A stretch of 64,000 bases of DNA, from the NCBI GenBank assembly GCA_018398815.1, contig CM031626.1, positions 42,486,920-42,550,919 on the forward strand. The letters run 5' to 3'. A model generated the notes under the pieces. It was not told the DNA's origin and searched no databases. It worked only from the letters and a program-made list of their open reading frames with translations. Shown piece by piece: positions 27,940 through 41,230 of the stretch. The DNA is from Conus ventricosus. Taxonomy: Eukaryota; Mollusca; Gastropoda; Neogastropoda; Conidae. Every line of letters begins with the position of its first letter. The stretch's first letter is position 1. Made by a program: the position numbers and the translations under genes.

Positions 27940-30900
27940 CTCTGTGAGTCTCACACACACGCACACACACACCACACACACACACTCACACACTCACAGA
28001 GGAGTCACATACACATACACATACACTCACACACACACACATACACACACACTCACAGAGGAGTCACACACACACACTCACACACACACACACATGCACA
28101 CACACCACACACACACACACACACACACGCAAGCACTTCAATTCACAACCATAACCCTCATCACTTTCAACCTTGCCAAACAGCTGAACTTACACCGTGT
28201 TGCAGGCGGACCTCTGAGCCATCCCATCGTGCACCTGTCCCACCAGGCGGGGGCCATACTGCCCAGGCGGAAGTGGAGGAGGAGATCCGAGACACCCCTC
28301 TTCGACAGAACCCCACCCTGCCCCTTCCCAGCGGCCCCCTGAGGGCCGCGGAGCCTGGCCCAAGGACATGCCGCATCTGGCGTTCGAAATCAGCTCCGAG
28401 GATGGGTTTTCCTGCCGCGCGGACACCATGGAAGGTAAGGCGCCGTTGATGTTTGTAAAGGCACAACACATGGACATCATGTTGGATGTAATGGCACAAC
28501 ACAGACACACACATCATGCAGGATAATGCACAACACACACACACACATGTAGGATGTAATGGCACAACACACACGTGTGTGTTGTGCCATTACATCCTAC
28601 ATGATGTTGTGTTGTGCCATTACATCCTACATGAGTCTGTGTGTTGGCCTAATCATGTGTGTGTTGTGCCATTACATCCTACATGATGTGTGTGTTGTGC
28701 CATTACATCCTACATGATGTGTGTGTTGTGCCATTACATCCTACATGATGTGTGTGTTGTGCCATTACATCCTACGTGATGTTGTGTGTTGTGCCATTAC
28801 ATCCTACATGATGTCTGTGTGTTGTGCCATTATCATGTAGGATAACGGCACAACACACAGACATCGTGTAGGATGTAGTGGCACAAGACACACACTATGC
28901 CCTTGGTGGGTTCATGTCAAGGTCGGCGGTGTCGGCATGTTCATGAAGACTGTAGCCAGACAGATCTGGTGACATTCTGCAGAGTGGGACGCTCACCCAC
29001 GCTGGCTAAGCAATTCTTGTCCGTCAGTAGGGGGCATAGTAGGTGGTGTCCTGCGTATGTTGGATCAGAACGGGCCTGCTGAACTCCACCGAAGTGACTT
29101 GGCAGCAGTGCTGTGTCTCCTGTGTAAGGTTTGTTACGCCTGCACAGAAGGCAGTAGGATAAAATCAGACCTGTTTGCCCATACAATTCGCTGTAGTTTG
29201 TATTGTACTTGGCAGAAATATGAGTATGGTTCATGGGAGAAAAATATGTGGTGAAAAAAATCTGATATGATTTAGGTGCTCTGTGTATTTCAAGGAACGG
29301 GTGTATTGACATGCTGTTGTGCCTACACTCTCCTCACGACTTTTCGTGCCGATGTTTCTGATTGCCTGAGAGCATCCATTCCTAGTTCTTGGCTTCAAGA
29401 ACTGACATTGTTTGGGTGAAGCTATTTTGTATTCCTAGCACTGGCGCTGATCCAAAGTTATTATGGTGTAGTAGTCTTCCACTGCTGTGATGCAAACAGT
29501 GCGTGTTTGCCGCAGCGCGGTTTAAACTTTCTGGTTGGACTACTCCTGTTTTGTAGAAACTACTCTTTTATTTTGGATTTGGAATACTCAAAGTCAAATT
29601 TCGGAGTAAACAGGTCTGTAAAATATAATTTTGTGATGGATTTACAAATGGCCGCCAGGCAGCAGCTGACACACACCTGTGCTCTGTTGACAGACGCTTG
29701 GCGACAGGTGACGGACAAGGTGCAAGACGCCAGAGCAGCCGCCAGGATGAAGCAGTTGTCGTATGGAGGTGAGCAACTCGTTTGTTGTTTTGGACAGGTG
29801 GATTGACTGTCGGTGGTCAAACAAAACAGCCAGGCTGTCGTTCAAACAAAACAGCCAGGCTGTCGTGGCCCATACTGTCGGCTGGGCTGCAAACAGTCAC
29901 AGGGCAGGAATGATTGATGTTTGTCCCGCATGGAGTTCAGCAAGGATGATTGATGTTTGTCCTGCATGTAATTCAGCAGGAATGATTGATGTTTGTCCTG
30001 CATGTAATTCAGCAGGAATGATTGATGTTTGTCCTGCATGTAATTCAGCAGGGATGATTGATGTTTGTCCTGCATGTAATTCAGCAGGGATGATTGATGT
30101 TTGTCCTGCATGGAGTTCAGCAGGAATGATTGATGTTTGTCCTGCATGGAGTTCAGCAGGAATGATTGATGTTTGTCCTGCATGGAGTTCAGCAGGGATG
30201 AGTTGAGGGTGATTGTTTGTCCTGCATGTAATTCAGCAGGAATGATTGATGTTTGTCCTGCATGGAGTTCAGCAGGAATGATTGATGTTTGTCCTGCATG
30301 GAGTTCAGCAGGAATGATTGATGTTTGTCCTGCATGGAGTTCAGCAGGGATGATTGATGTTTGTCCTGCATGTAATTCAGCAGGAATGATTGATATTTGT
30401 CCTGCATGTAATTCAGCAGGGATGATTGATGTTTGTCCTGCATGGAGTTCAGCAGGGATGATTGATGTTTGTCCTGCATGTAATTCAGCAGGGATGATTG
30501 ATGTTTGTCCTGCTTGTAATTCAGCAGGGATGCAGGTCTGCAGGAACCATGGAACAGATTCTCTCTGGATAGCAGATTGTGGAAAGTATTTTCTGCATCA
30601 GCAAGATTTTTGCAGGTCGTCTGGCCAAAGCAGTGTTCTGTTTGTTGTGCATATTCCATTGCAATTTATTTGGTGTAGTATGATGCAGAAAGAAATGAAC
30701 GCCTTAGTTAAAAAAGACAGAAAAACAACAACAGCAACAGAAGCTTGGTGTCTTTCTCTGTCGTTCAGTTTTCAGTTCAAAATCTTGAGAGCACTGTTAT
30801 GATGACCAGGAACTCTGGACAGGGTGTAGTCAGTTTCAGAAAGCGACTTCATGACAGGGTGTAGTCAGTTTCAGAAAGCGACTTCATGTCAAGGTGTAGG

Positions 30901-33900
30901 TCAGCTGCATTGACACTGTTGCGTAGGAGAGAGAAATGGAAAGCAGCTGACCAAAGCAGACATGATGTTGGTATCTTCAGAGGAATCTGCAAAACCCTGT
31001 GCAAGATGGCTGACATAGGTGATGGCTTATCAAACTTGACAACGATGGACCGGCATAATGTTGCAGGATTGTTAAACTGGCCAAAATTCAGATTTAGGAT
31101 TGCCTTGATGACCACAATTCAGTTTCAGGATTGCTTAGATGGCCACCGTTTAGTTTCAGGATTGCCTGGATCACCAGAGTTCAGTTTCAGGATTATTGGA
31201 ATGGTCACAGTTCAGTTTTCAGGATTGTTTGAATGGCCACAGTTCAATCCTAGGATTGACTGAATGGCCACAGTTCAGTTTCAGGATTGTGTGCATGGCC
31301 ATACTTCAGATTAGAAGTTGCCTGGAGTGTCATATAAGAGTCAAGATTGCCTGGATGGCAACAGTTCAGTTTCAGGATTGCGTAGATGGCAACAGTTCAG
31401 TTTCAGGATTGCCTAGATGGCAACAGTTCAGGATTGCCTAGATGGCAACAGTTTCAGTTTATCAGAGTTTGCCTAGATGGCAACAGTTCAGTTTCAGGAT
31501 TGCCTAGATGGCAACAGTTCAGTTTCAGGATTGTCTGCACAGTCACAATTTGATCTCAGATTGCCTGGATGGCCACATGTCGGTTTCAGGATGGCCCAAA
31601 TGGTCACAACATTCAGTTCAGGATTTTTTGGATGGCCATGTCCAGTTTCAGGATTTTTGGTGACCACAGTTCAGTTTCAGGATGGCCTCAGTGGCTGCAA
31701 GTCTGTTTCAGATCGACTGGATGATCATAATTCAGTTTCAGAACTGCCATTTTGGCCACAGTATAGTTTCCGGACTAACGGCTAGCCAGAATTAAGTTTC
31801 AGAATTGCCTTAGGGCCACCAGTGTGCAGGATTTCTTTGATGACCACAGTACAATTTTCGGGATTGCCTGGATGGCCACAAATCAGTTTCCACATTGCTT
31901 AGATGGCCACGACTTCATTTCAGATAAAATGACCATAATTCCATTTCAGGATTAATGAAATGACCACAATTCCATTTCAGGATTATTAGAATGAGCACAA
32001 TTCCATTTCAGGATTGCTAGAATGACAACAATTCCATTTCAGGAATTATGAAATGACCACAATTCCATTTCAGGATTAATGAAATGACCACAATTCTATT
32101 TCAGGATTGTTGGAATGACCACAATTCCATTTTAGGATTGCTAGAATGACTACAATTCCATTTCAGGATTGCTAAGATGAGCAGACTTTCATTTCAGGAT
32201 TAATGAAATGACTACAATTCCATTTCAGGATTACTAGAATGAGCACACTTCCATTTCAGGATTGTTAGAATGACCACAATTCCATTAGAGAAAAAATTGC
32301 TAGGGTGGCCACAGGTAGATTTCATGTTTAGGGATCTTTCCCCATTTGCATCCCTGGTTCAGGATGGAAGTGACGTACTGTTTGCAGGTGCACTTGTGTT
32401 GACGTCATCGCATTGTGTGTGTGTGTTTTTTTAAACAGGTGTGAATGGAGTGCAGATGTTTGGTGTGGGACATGACACAGTAGTCTACCTTGTGGAGCAG
32501 CTGGCAGGTGCGGCAAATTGTCGACAATACAAGTTTCGCTATCATCACTATGAACCTCCTGAAGAAGAGGTGAGTATGAAGTGATGTGTGTGTGTGTGTG
32601 TGTGGAGGGTACATTATTTTGAGCCCCTTAGAACAATGTGTTTTTGTGTGTGTGTGCGTGCGTGTGTGTGTGTGTGCGTGTGCGTGTGTGTTAACTGTAC
32701 AAGTCTTGCTTTCATCCATACAATCTCACCAAGTATGAGATGCGTAAATCTGATTCTTTGCTGTTTCAACTTTAGCACTTTCATCATTTCTCCACATCTT
32801 TGGTGTAGCTACTTAAACTACATCTTCGCTGTGAGTCTAGTACCACTACATGTCTTTGTTTTCAGCACAGCTGTGTTTTTCTTTTTTTAAATTTTTTTTT
32901 AATATAAACGTTTTTTGGTTGTTTTTTTTTTTGACACAATACAAAGAGATCTGCCTTTCTTGTTGTCGGCAGGAATTGCTGGTGAACCCTAGCGGCTCTG
33001 CCGCTGCTCTCCCTTCGCCAGCCGCAAGCCGTACGACATCTTCAGCTTTTTGATGTCGCGGCATCGGCACCGACCTTGCCAGGACAACTCCAAGAGCAAG
33101 GAGGAGGAGATGGAGCACAAATCGTCAAGGTGCGATCTGCTGTAGCAACTTTCGTGCATCTGAAGAAAAATGATGCAAACCCTTTAAAATCCTTTAACTG
33201 CTGTCTTTGTTATGTTAGCTTGTGCGTTTGTTATGTTAGCCCATGCCCACACATCCATACACACACGTGTACATTTACTACACACACATACAATGATAAA
33301 AATGGCACAACCAATGTTAGGTACGTACTCAAGGTCTGACGAGCGCGTTGGGCTAATGCTGTAGGTCAGACATCTGCTGAGTCGTAGCCACGAGACCCTC
33401 TTCTTCAATTCTCTTATCTTAGTTGTTAATTGATTTATCCATCAGCTTCAAATCATGGGCAGTGTGCTCTCAAAACTTCGCGGATGTGGTGTAGCGTATA
33501 TGGACTAGTTAGCATGCAGTAAGGCCTCCTTGATGAAACTGAAACTGAAACTTATGTTAGCTGCCTTTCTGCTTGTAGCGCTGTCTCTCTGTTATTTGTG
33601 ATTGGAGTAAGTTTTCATTTAGGTCCATTAAAGTTTCCATTCGTTTCCCCATAAAATCATGTGAGCTCCATTTTTTGTTCAGTTCTCTGTGAAATCATGT
33701 GAGCACAGTTATACCTGACTGTTCCAGTTCTGCAGTTTCCACGACCTCTTGACCCGCAGGTACATCTGTGGTAGGAAGTTAAAAGCTGAAAGTTCTTTTT
33801 CTTTTGTTTTTCCAAATCACAATCGTGCAACAACCATATTAAGTTTTACTGTGCCAAAGGAACTCAATTTGAACTTTTGAAAAGGAGAAAAAAAAATGAT

Positions 33901-36900
33901 GTATATTTTAATGAAGCACACTTACTAAAGGCAGCCACACTTTCGGCTGTGGAGGCATGATTAGCTCCTTGCTGTCTAAGTTCTGGGGTTTTTTGGTGTC
34001 TTTTTTTTTTCATAAAGAATACTGATAAAACGGCGATGTTCCACCCAAGTAGGGATAAGCCATTTGGACAAGTACGTTTGAGCAAAAGTAAACGTTTCAT
34101 TCAATATCTTGACATATACTACATACCATATGTATCGGAAGGTGTACTGACCACGCTCATTATACATACTGTATGTGTTATAGGACAGTTCTATATGTAT
34201 CGGAAGGTGTACTGACCACGCTCATTATACATACTGTATGTGTTATAGGACAGTTCTATATGTATCGGAAGGTGTACTGACCACGCTCATTATACATACT
34301 GTATGTGTTATAGGACAGTTCTATATGTATCGGAAGGTGTACTGACCACGCTCATTATACATACTGTATGTGTTATAGGACAGTTCTATATGTATCGGAA
34401 GGTGTACTGACCACGCTCATTATACATACTGTATGAGTTATAGGACAGTTCTATATGTATCGGAAGGTGTACTGACCACGCTCATTATACATACTGTATG
34501 TGTTATAGGACAGTTCTATATGTATCGGAAGGTGTACTGACCACGCTCATTATACATACTGTATGTGTTTATAGGACAGTTCTATATGTATCGGAAGGTG
34601 TACTGACCACGCTCATTATACATACTGTATGTGTTATAGGACAGTTCTATATGTATCGGAAGGTGTACTGACCACGCTCATTATACATACTGTATGTGTT
34701 ATAGGACAGTCTATATGTATCGAAGGTGTACTGACCACGCTCATTATACATACTGTATGTGTTATAGGACAGTTCTATATGTATCGGAAGGTGTACTGAC
34801 CACGCTCATTATACATACTGTATGTGTTGTAGGACAGTTCTATATGTATCGGAAGGTGTACTGACCACGCTCATTATACATACTGTATGTGTTATAGGAC
34901 AGTTCTATATGTATCGGAAGGTGTACTGACCACGCTCATTATACATACTGTATGTGTTATAGGACAGTTCTATATGTATCGGAAGGTGTACTGACCACGC
35001 TCATTATACATACTGTATGTGTTATAGGACAGTTCTATATGTATCGGAAGGTGTACTGACCACGCTCATTATACATACTGTATGTGTTATAGGACAGTTC
35101 TATATGTATCGGAAGGTGTACTGACCACGCTCATTATACATACTGTATGTGTTATAGGACAGTTCTATATGTATCGGAAGGTGTACTGACCACGCTCATT
35201 ATACATACTGTATGTGTTATAGGACAGTTCTATATGTATCGAAGGTGTACTGACCACGCTCATTATACATACTGTATGTGTTGTAGGACAGTTCTATATG
35301 TATCGGAAGGTGTACTGACCACGCTCATTATACATACTGTATGTGTTGTAGGACAGTTCTATATGTATCGGAAGGTGTACTGACCACGCTCATTATACAT
35401 ACTGTATGTGTTGTAGGACAGTTCTATATGTATCGGAAGGTGTACTGACCACGCTCATTATACATACTGTATGTGTTGTAGGACAGTTCTATATGTATCG
35501 GAAGGTGTACTGACCACGCTCATTATACATACTGTATGTGTTGTAGGACAGTTCTATATGTATCGGAAGGTGTACTGACCACGCTCATTATACATACTGT
35601 ATGTGTTGTAGGACAGTTCTATATGTATCGGAAGGTGTACTGACCACGCTCATTATACATACTGTATGTGTTGTAGGACAGTTCTATATGTATCGGAAGG
35701 TGTACTGACCACGCTCATTATACATACTGTATGTGTTGTAGGACAGTTCTATATGTATCGGAAGGTGTACTGACCACGCTCATTATACATACTGTATGTG
35801 TTGTAGGACAGTTCTATATGTATCGGAAGGTGTTCTGACCACGCTCATTATACATACTGTATGTGTTGTAGGACAGTTCTATATGTATCGGAAGGTGTAC
35901 TGACCACGCTCATTATACATACTGTATGTGTTGTAGGACAGTTCTATATGTATCGGAAGGTGTACTGACCACGCTCATTATACATACTGTATGTGTTGTA
36001 GGACAGTTCTATATGTATCGGAAGGTGTACTGACCACACTCATTATACATACTGTATGTGTTGTAGGACAGTTCTATATGTATCGGAAGGTGTACTGACC
36101 ACGCTCATTATACATACTGTATGTGTTGTAGGACAGTTCTATATGTATCGGAAGGTGTACTGACCACGCTCATTATACATACTGTATGTGTTGTAGGACA
36201 GTTCTATATGTATCGGAAGGTGTACTGACCACGCTCATTATACATACTGTATGTGTTATAGGACAGTTCTATATGTATCGGAAGGTGTACTGACCACGCT
36301 CATTATACATACTGTATGTGTTATAGGACAGTTCTATATGTATCGGAAGGTGTACTGACCACGCTCATTATACATACTGTATGTGTTATAGGACAGTTCT
36401 ATATGTATCGGAAGGTGTACTGACCACGCTCATTATACATACTGTATGTGTTGTAGGACAGTTCTATATGTATCGGAAGGTGTACTGACCACGCTCATTA
36501 TACATACTGTATGTGTTGTAGGACAGTTCTATATGTATCGGAAGGTGTACTGACCACGCTCATTATACATACTGTATGTGTTGTAGGACAGTTCTATATG
36601 TATCGGAAGGTGTACTGACCACGCTCATTATACATACTGTATGTGTTGTAGGACAGTTCTATATGTATCGGAAGGTGTACTGACCACGCTCATTATACAT
36701 ACTGTATGTGTTGTAGGACAGTTCTATATGTATCGGAAGGTGTACTGACCACGCTCATTATACATACTGTATGTGTTGTAGGACAGTTCTATATGTATCG
36801 GAAGGTGTACTGACCACGCTCATTATACATACTGTATGTGTTGTAGGACAGTTCTATATGTATCGGAAGGTGTACTGACCACGCTCATTATACATACTGT

Positions 36901-39900
36901 ATGTGTTGTAGGACAGTTCTATATGTATCGGAAGGTGTACTGACCACGCTCATTATACATACTGTATGTGTTGTAGGACAGTTCTATATGTATCGGAAGG
37001 TGTACTGACCACGCTCATTATACATACTGTATGTGTTGTAGGACAGTTCTATATGTATCGGAAGGTGTACTGACCACGCTCATTATACATACTGTATGTG
37101 TTGTAGGACAGTTCTATATGTATCGGAAGGTGTACTGACCACGCTCATTATACATACTGTATGTGTTGTAGGACAGTTCTATATGTATCGGAAGGTGTAC
37201 TGACCACGCTCATTATACATACTGTATGTGTTGTAGGACAGTTCTATATGTATCGGAAGGTGTACTGACCACGCTCATTATACATACTGTATGTGTTGTA
37301 GGACAGTTCTATATGTATCGGAAGGTGTACTGACCACGCTCATTATACATACTGTATGTGTTGTAGGACAGTTCTATATGTATCGGAAGGTGTACTGACC
37401 ACGCTCATTATACATACTGTATGTGTTGTAGGACAGTTCTATATGTATCGGAAGGTGTACTGACCACGCTCATTATACATACTGTATGTGTTGTAGGACA
37501 GTTCTATATGTATCGGAAGGTGTACTGACCACGCTCATTATACATACTGTATGTGTTGTAGGACAGTTCTATATGTATCGGAAGGTGTACTGACCACGCT
37601 CATTATACATACTGTATGTGTTGTAGGACAGTTCTATATGTATCGGAAGGTGTACTGACCACGCTCATTATACATACTGTATGTGTTGTAGGACAGTTCT
37701 ATATGTATCGGAAGGTGTACTGACCACGCTCATTATACATACTGTATGTGTTGTAGGACAGTTCTATATGTATCGGAAGGTGTACTGACCACGCTCATTA
37801 TACATACTGTATGTGTTGTAGGACAGTTCTATATGTATCGGAAGGTGTACTGACCACGCTCATTATACATACTGTATGTGTTGTAGGACAGTTCTATATG
37901 TATCGGAAGGTGTACTGACCACGCTCATTATACATACTGTATGTGTTGTAGGACAGTTCTATATGTATCGGAAGGTGTACTGACCACGCTCATTATACAT
38001 ACTGTATGTGTTGTAGGACAGTTCTATATGTATCGGAAGGTGTACTGACCACGCTCATTATACATACTGTATGTGTTGTAGGACAGTTCTATATGTATCG
38101 GAAGGTGTACTGACCACGCTCATTATACATACTGTATGTGTTGTAGGACAGTTCTATATGTATCGGAAGGTGTACTGACCACGCTCATTATACATACTGT
38201 ATGTGTTGTAGGACAGTTCTATATGTATCGGAAGGTGTACTGACCACGCTCATTATACATACTGTATGTGTTGTAGGACAGTTCTATATGTATCGGAAGG
38301 TGTACTGACCACGCTCATTATACATACTGTATGTGTTTGTAGGACAGTTCTATATGTATCGGAAGGTGTACTGACCACGCTCATTATACATACTGTATGT
38401 GTTGTAGGACAGTTCTATATGTATCGGAAGGTGTACTGACCACGCTCATTATACATACTGTATGTGTTGTAGGACAGTTCTATATGTATCGGAAGGTGTA
38501 CTGACCACGCTCATTATACATACTGTATGTGTTGTAGGACAGTTCTATATGTATCGGAAGGTGTACTGACCACGCTCATTATACATACTGTATGTGTTGT
38601 AGGACAGTTCTATATGTATCGGAAGGTGTACTGACCACGCTCATTATACATACTGTATGTGTTGTAGGACAGTTCTATATGTATCGGAAGGTGTACTGAC
38701 CACGCTCATTATACATACTGTATGTGTTGTAGGACAGTTCTATATGTATCGGAAGGTGTACTGACCACGCTCATTATACATACTGTATGTGTTGTAGGAC
38801 AGTTCTATATGTATCGGAAGGTGTACTGACCACGCTCTTTATACATACTGTATGTGTTGTAGGACAGTTCTATATGTATCGGAAGGTGTACTGACCACGC
38901 TCATTATACATACTGTATGTGTTATAGGACAGTTCTATATGTATCGGAAGGTGTACTGACCACGCTCATTATACATACTGTATGTGTTATAGGACAGTTC
39001 TATATGTATCGGAAGGTGTACTGACCACGCTCATTATACATACTGTATGTGTTATAGGACAGTTCTATATGTATCGGAAGGTGTACTGACCACGCTCATT
39101 ATACATACTGTATGTGTTATAGGACAGTTCTATATGTATCGGAAGGTGTACTGACCACGCTCATTATACATACTGTATGTGTTATAGGACAGTTCTATAT
39201 GTATCGGAAGGTACTAGCAGTACTTATCAGAAGACAATTTTTTTTTTTTTATCAGAGGGGCAATACCTACTATGTTTAACATCCGCAACACTTTCTGTAT
39301 GTACCAGAGAGCAGTACTAGCTGTAACATCCGCAACACTTTCTGTATTAACCAGAGGGCAGTACTAGCTGTAACATCCGCAACACTTTTTCTTTTTTTTA
39401 ACCAGAGGGCAGTACCTCTTGTATTTATCACTGATCCTGATTTAGCTTTTCAAGTTATGTGTCCTGAATCTGATGTTGAATTTGATATTGGCTGTGATTG
39501 AGAATTGACAGAATTTAAGGTGCTCTCCTCCGCCACCCTCTCCGCTCACAGTCCTAGCACTGAACATTTTCTTTTTTCCTAGTAATGTGAAAAAAACGTA
39601 TGAACCGCATAAATCTTGTGAAAGTCTGGTCTGTTCCCTGAGAACTATGAATAAATGTTTTGAAATGTTCCTGTTACATGTACCATCAATTCAGAATATC
39701 TTCATTGAGTCTTTGTGACAGTTCCCCTCACCTGTTCTGGTTTAGCATATCCTCATGGAGCCTTTTGAAATGTTCCTGTTTGTATATCTTCACAGGGGGC
39801 TGGAATAGCTCAGTTGGTAGAGCGCCGGACTCGTAATCCAAGGGTTGCGGGTTCAAATCTCTGTTTCGGTACAGGGGATTTTTCCCTTGGAGTTAACATA

Positions 39901-41192
39901 CAGTCCTTCAAATGAGACTATAAACCGAGGTTCCATGTGTGAACGCACGCATAACATCTTTCTTACACGTAAAATCCCGTCACCAACTTTCGGAAGAGAA
40001 GGCCAGTTAGGCCGTTGGTATGGATGACACATTACACATAGCATGCACCTTCCCTGAAGAATGGAGTATGGCTGCCTTAATGGCGGGATAAAAAACGGTC
40101 ATGCACATAGAACTCTACTCCCTTTGTTGGGTAGATGGGATTGATACTTGCCTGTCCATATAGGGAGTGTCCGCAGGAGTATCAGCCTTTGCACGCAGAA
40201 GAAGAAGAAGTATATCTTCGCAGTTTTGAAATTTGTTCCTGTTACATATACCTTTGTAAACAGGTATTGTCTTCTTTGAAGAGAAAATGCTTTCTGTTTG
40301 ATCAGACGTGCTACAAGCATGGAGCTGCCAATGGCGATGAGGTTCCGTAAACTCCAGGAACACGCCAAGGAGGCTGTCGGGGTGTACAGGTCGGTGGTTG
40401 CTTAGTTACTGCTGTAGCCTCTCTCTGACTGTGGGTTTGGGTGCATGCATGTTGGTATGAGCTAATGTTGGTGGAGGCGTGTCTGGGTATATAGTTACCA
40501 TCATGTGTGAAGAAAAGCATGTGGGTATGCACATACTTACAACTACCTGGAAAAAAGAATATTACATGTGGGTATGCACATACTTACAACTACCTGGAAA
40601 AAAGAATATTACATGTGGGTATGCACATACTTACAACTACCTGGAAAAAAGAATATTACATGTGGGTATGGGTGTATGCACTTGATGGTGATGTGTGTGA
40701 ATGAGTTGTGGATAGACAGATAGTGTGCAGCCATGCTGTGTTTGTGCATGTTTATGAGATCCTGGGTGTTAGAGTGATTGTGTTTATAGGATCCTGTTTG
40801 TAGGATCTTGTGTGAGTGTGGGATCCTGGGTGAGTGTGAGATCCTAGGTAAAATTTTCAACTTTCAAGAGAGAGATGGTGTGTGTGTGTGTGTGAAAGAG
40901 AGAGATCTGGGGTGAGTGAAAGTGTTTAAGACCCTGAATGAATAATTGTGAGATTCTAGGCAAGTGAGAAATCCTGTGTAAGAGTGTGGTTGTTAGATCA
41001 TGGGTGTGAGGGTGTTTGAGTGACTCTGTTAGTTGACAAAATGTTTGAGAGATCCTGGGTTTGTGGGAATGTGCTTGAAAGATCCTGAGTAATGAGAGTG
41101 TCTTTGCACATCTGTTTACCCTTACAATTTTGCCCTAATTTTTACAGAAAAAAAAAAGAAATTACAGGAATTACAGCCAAAAAAAAATATTA

Positions 41193-41230
<38 letters not shown>

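Larger units (their letters stand above)
25789..28205 (+). repeat. Intron with 43-bp minisatellites and CA tract
   Basis: Contains a 43-bp array at 26382-26655, a 43/44-bp palindrome-bearing array at 26829-27135 and a (CA)n/(CACG)n-rich tract at about 27840-28130. 25800-26380 and 27140-27840 show no recognisable element. Confidence 0.75.

Noticed and set aside
34128..39211. 65-bp array as a CRISPR array
   Set aside because: Units are contiguous without unique spacers, and the context is a spliced animal gene.
39796..39870. Functional tRNA-Thr (CGT) gene
   Set aside because: The acceptor stem does not pair, the sequence continues into a SINE body, and the same composite recurs at 55097 with target duplications.
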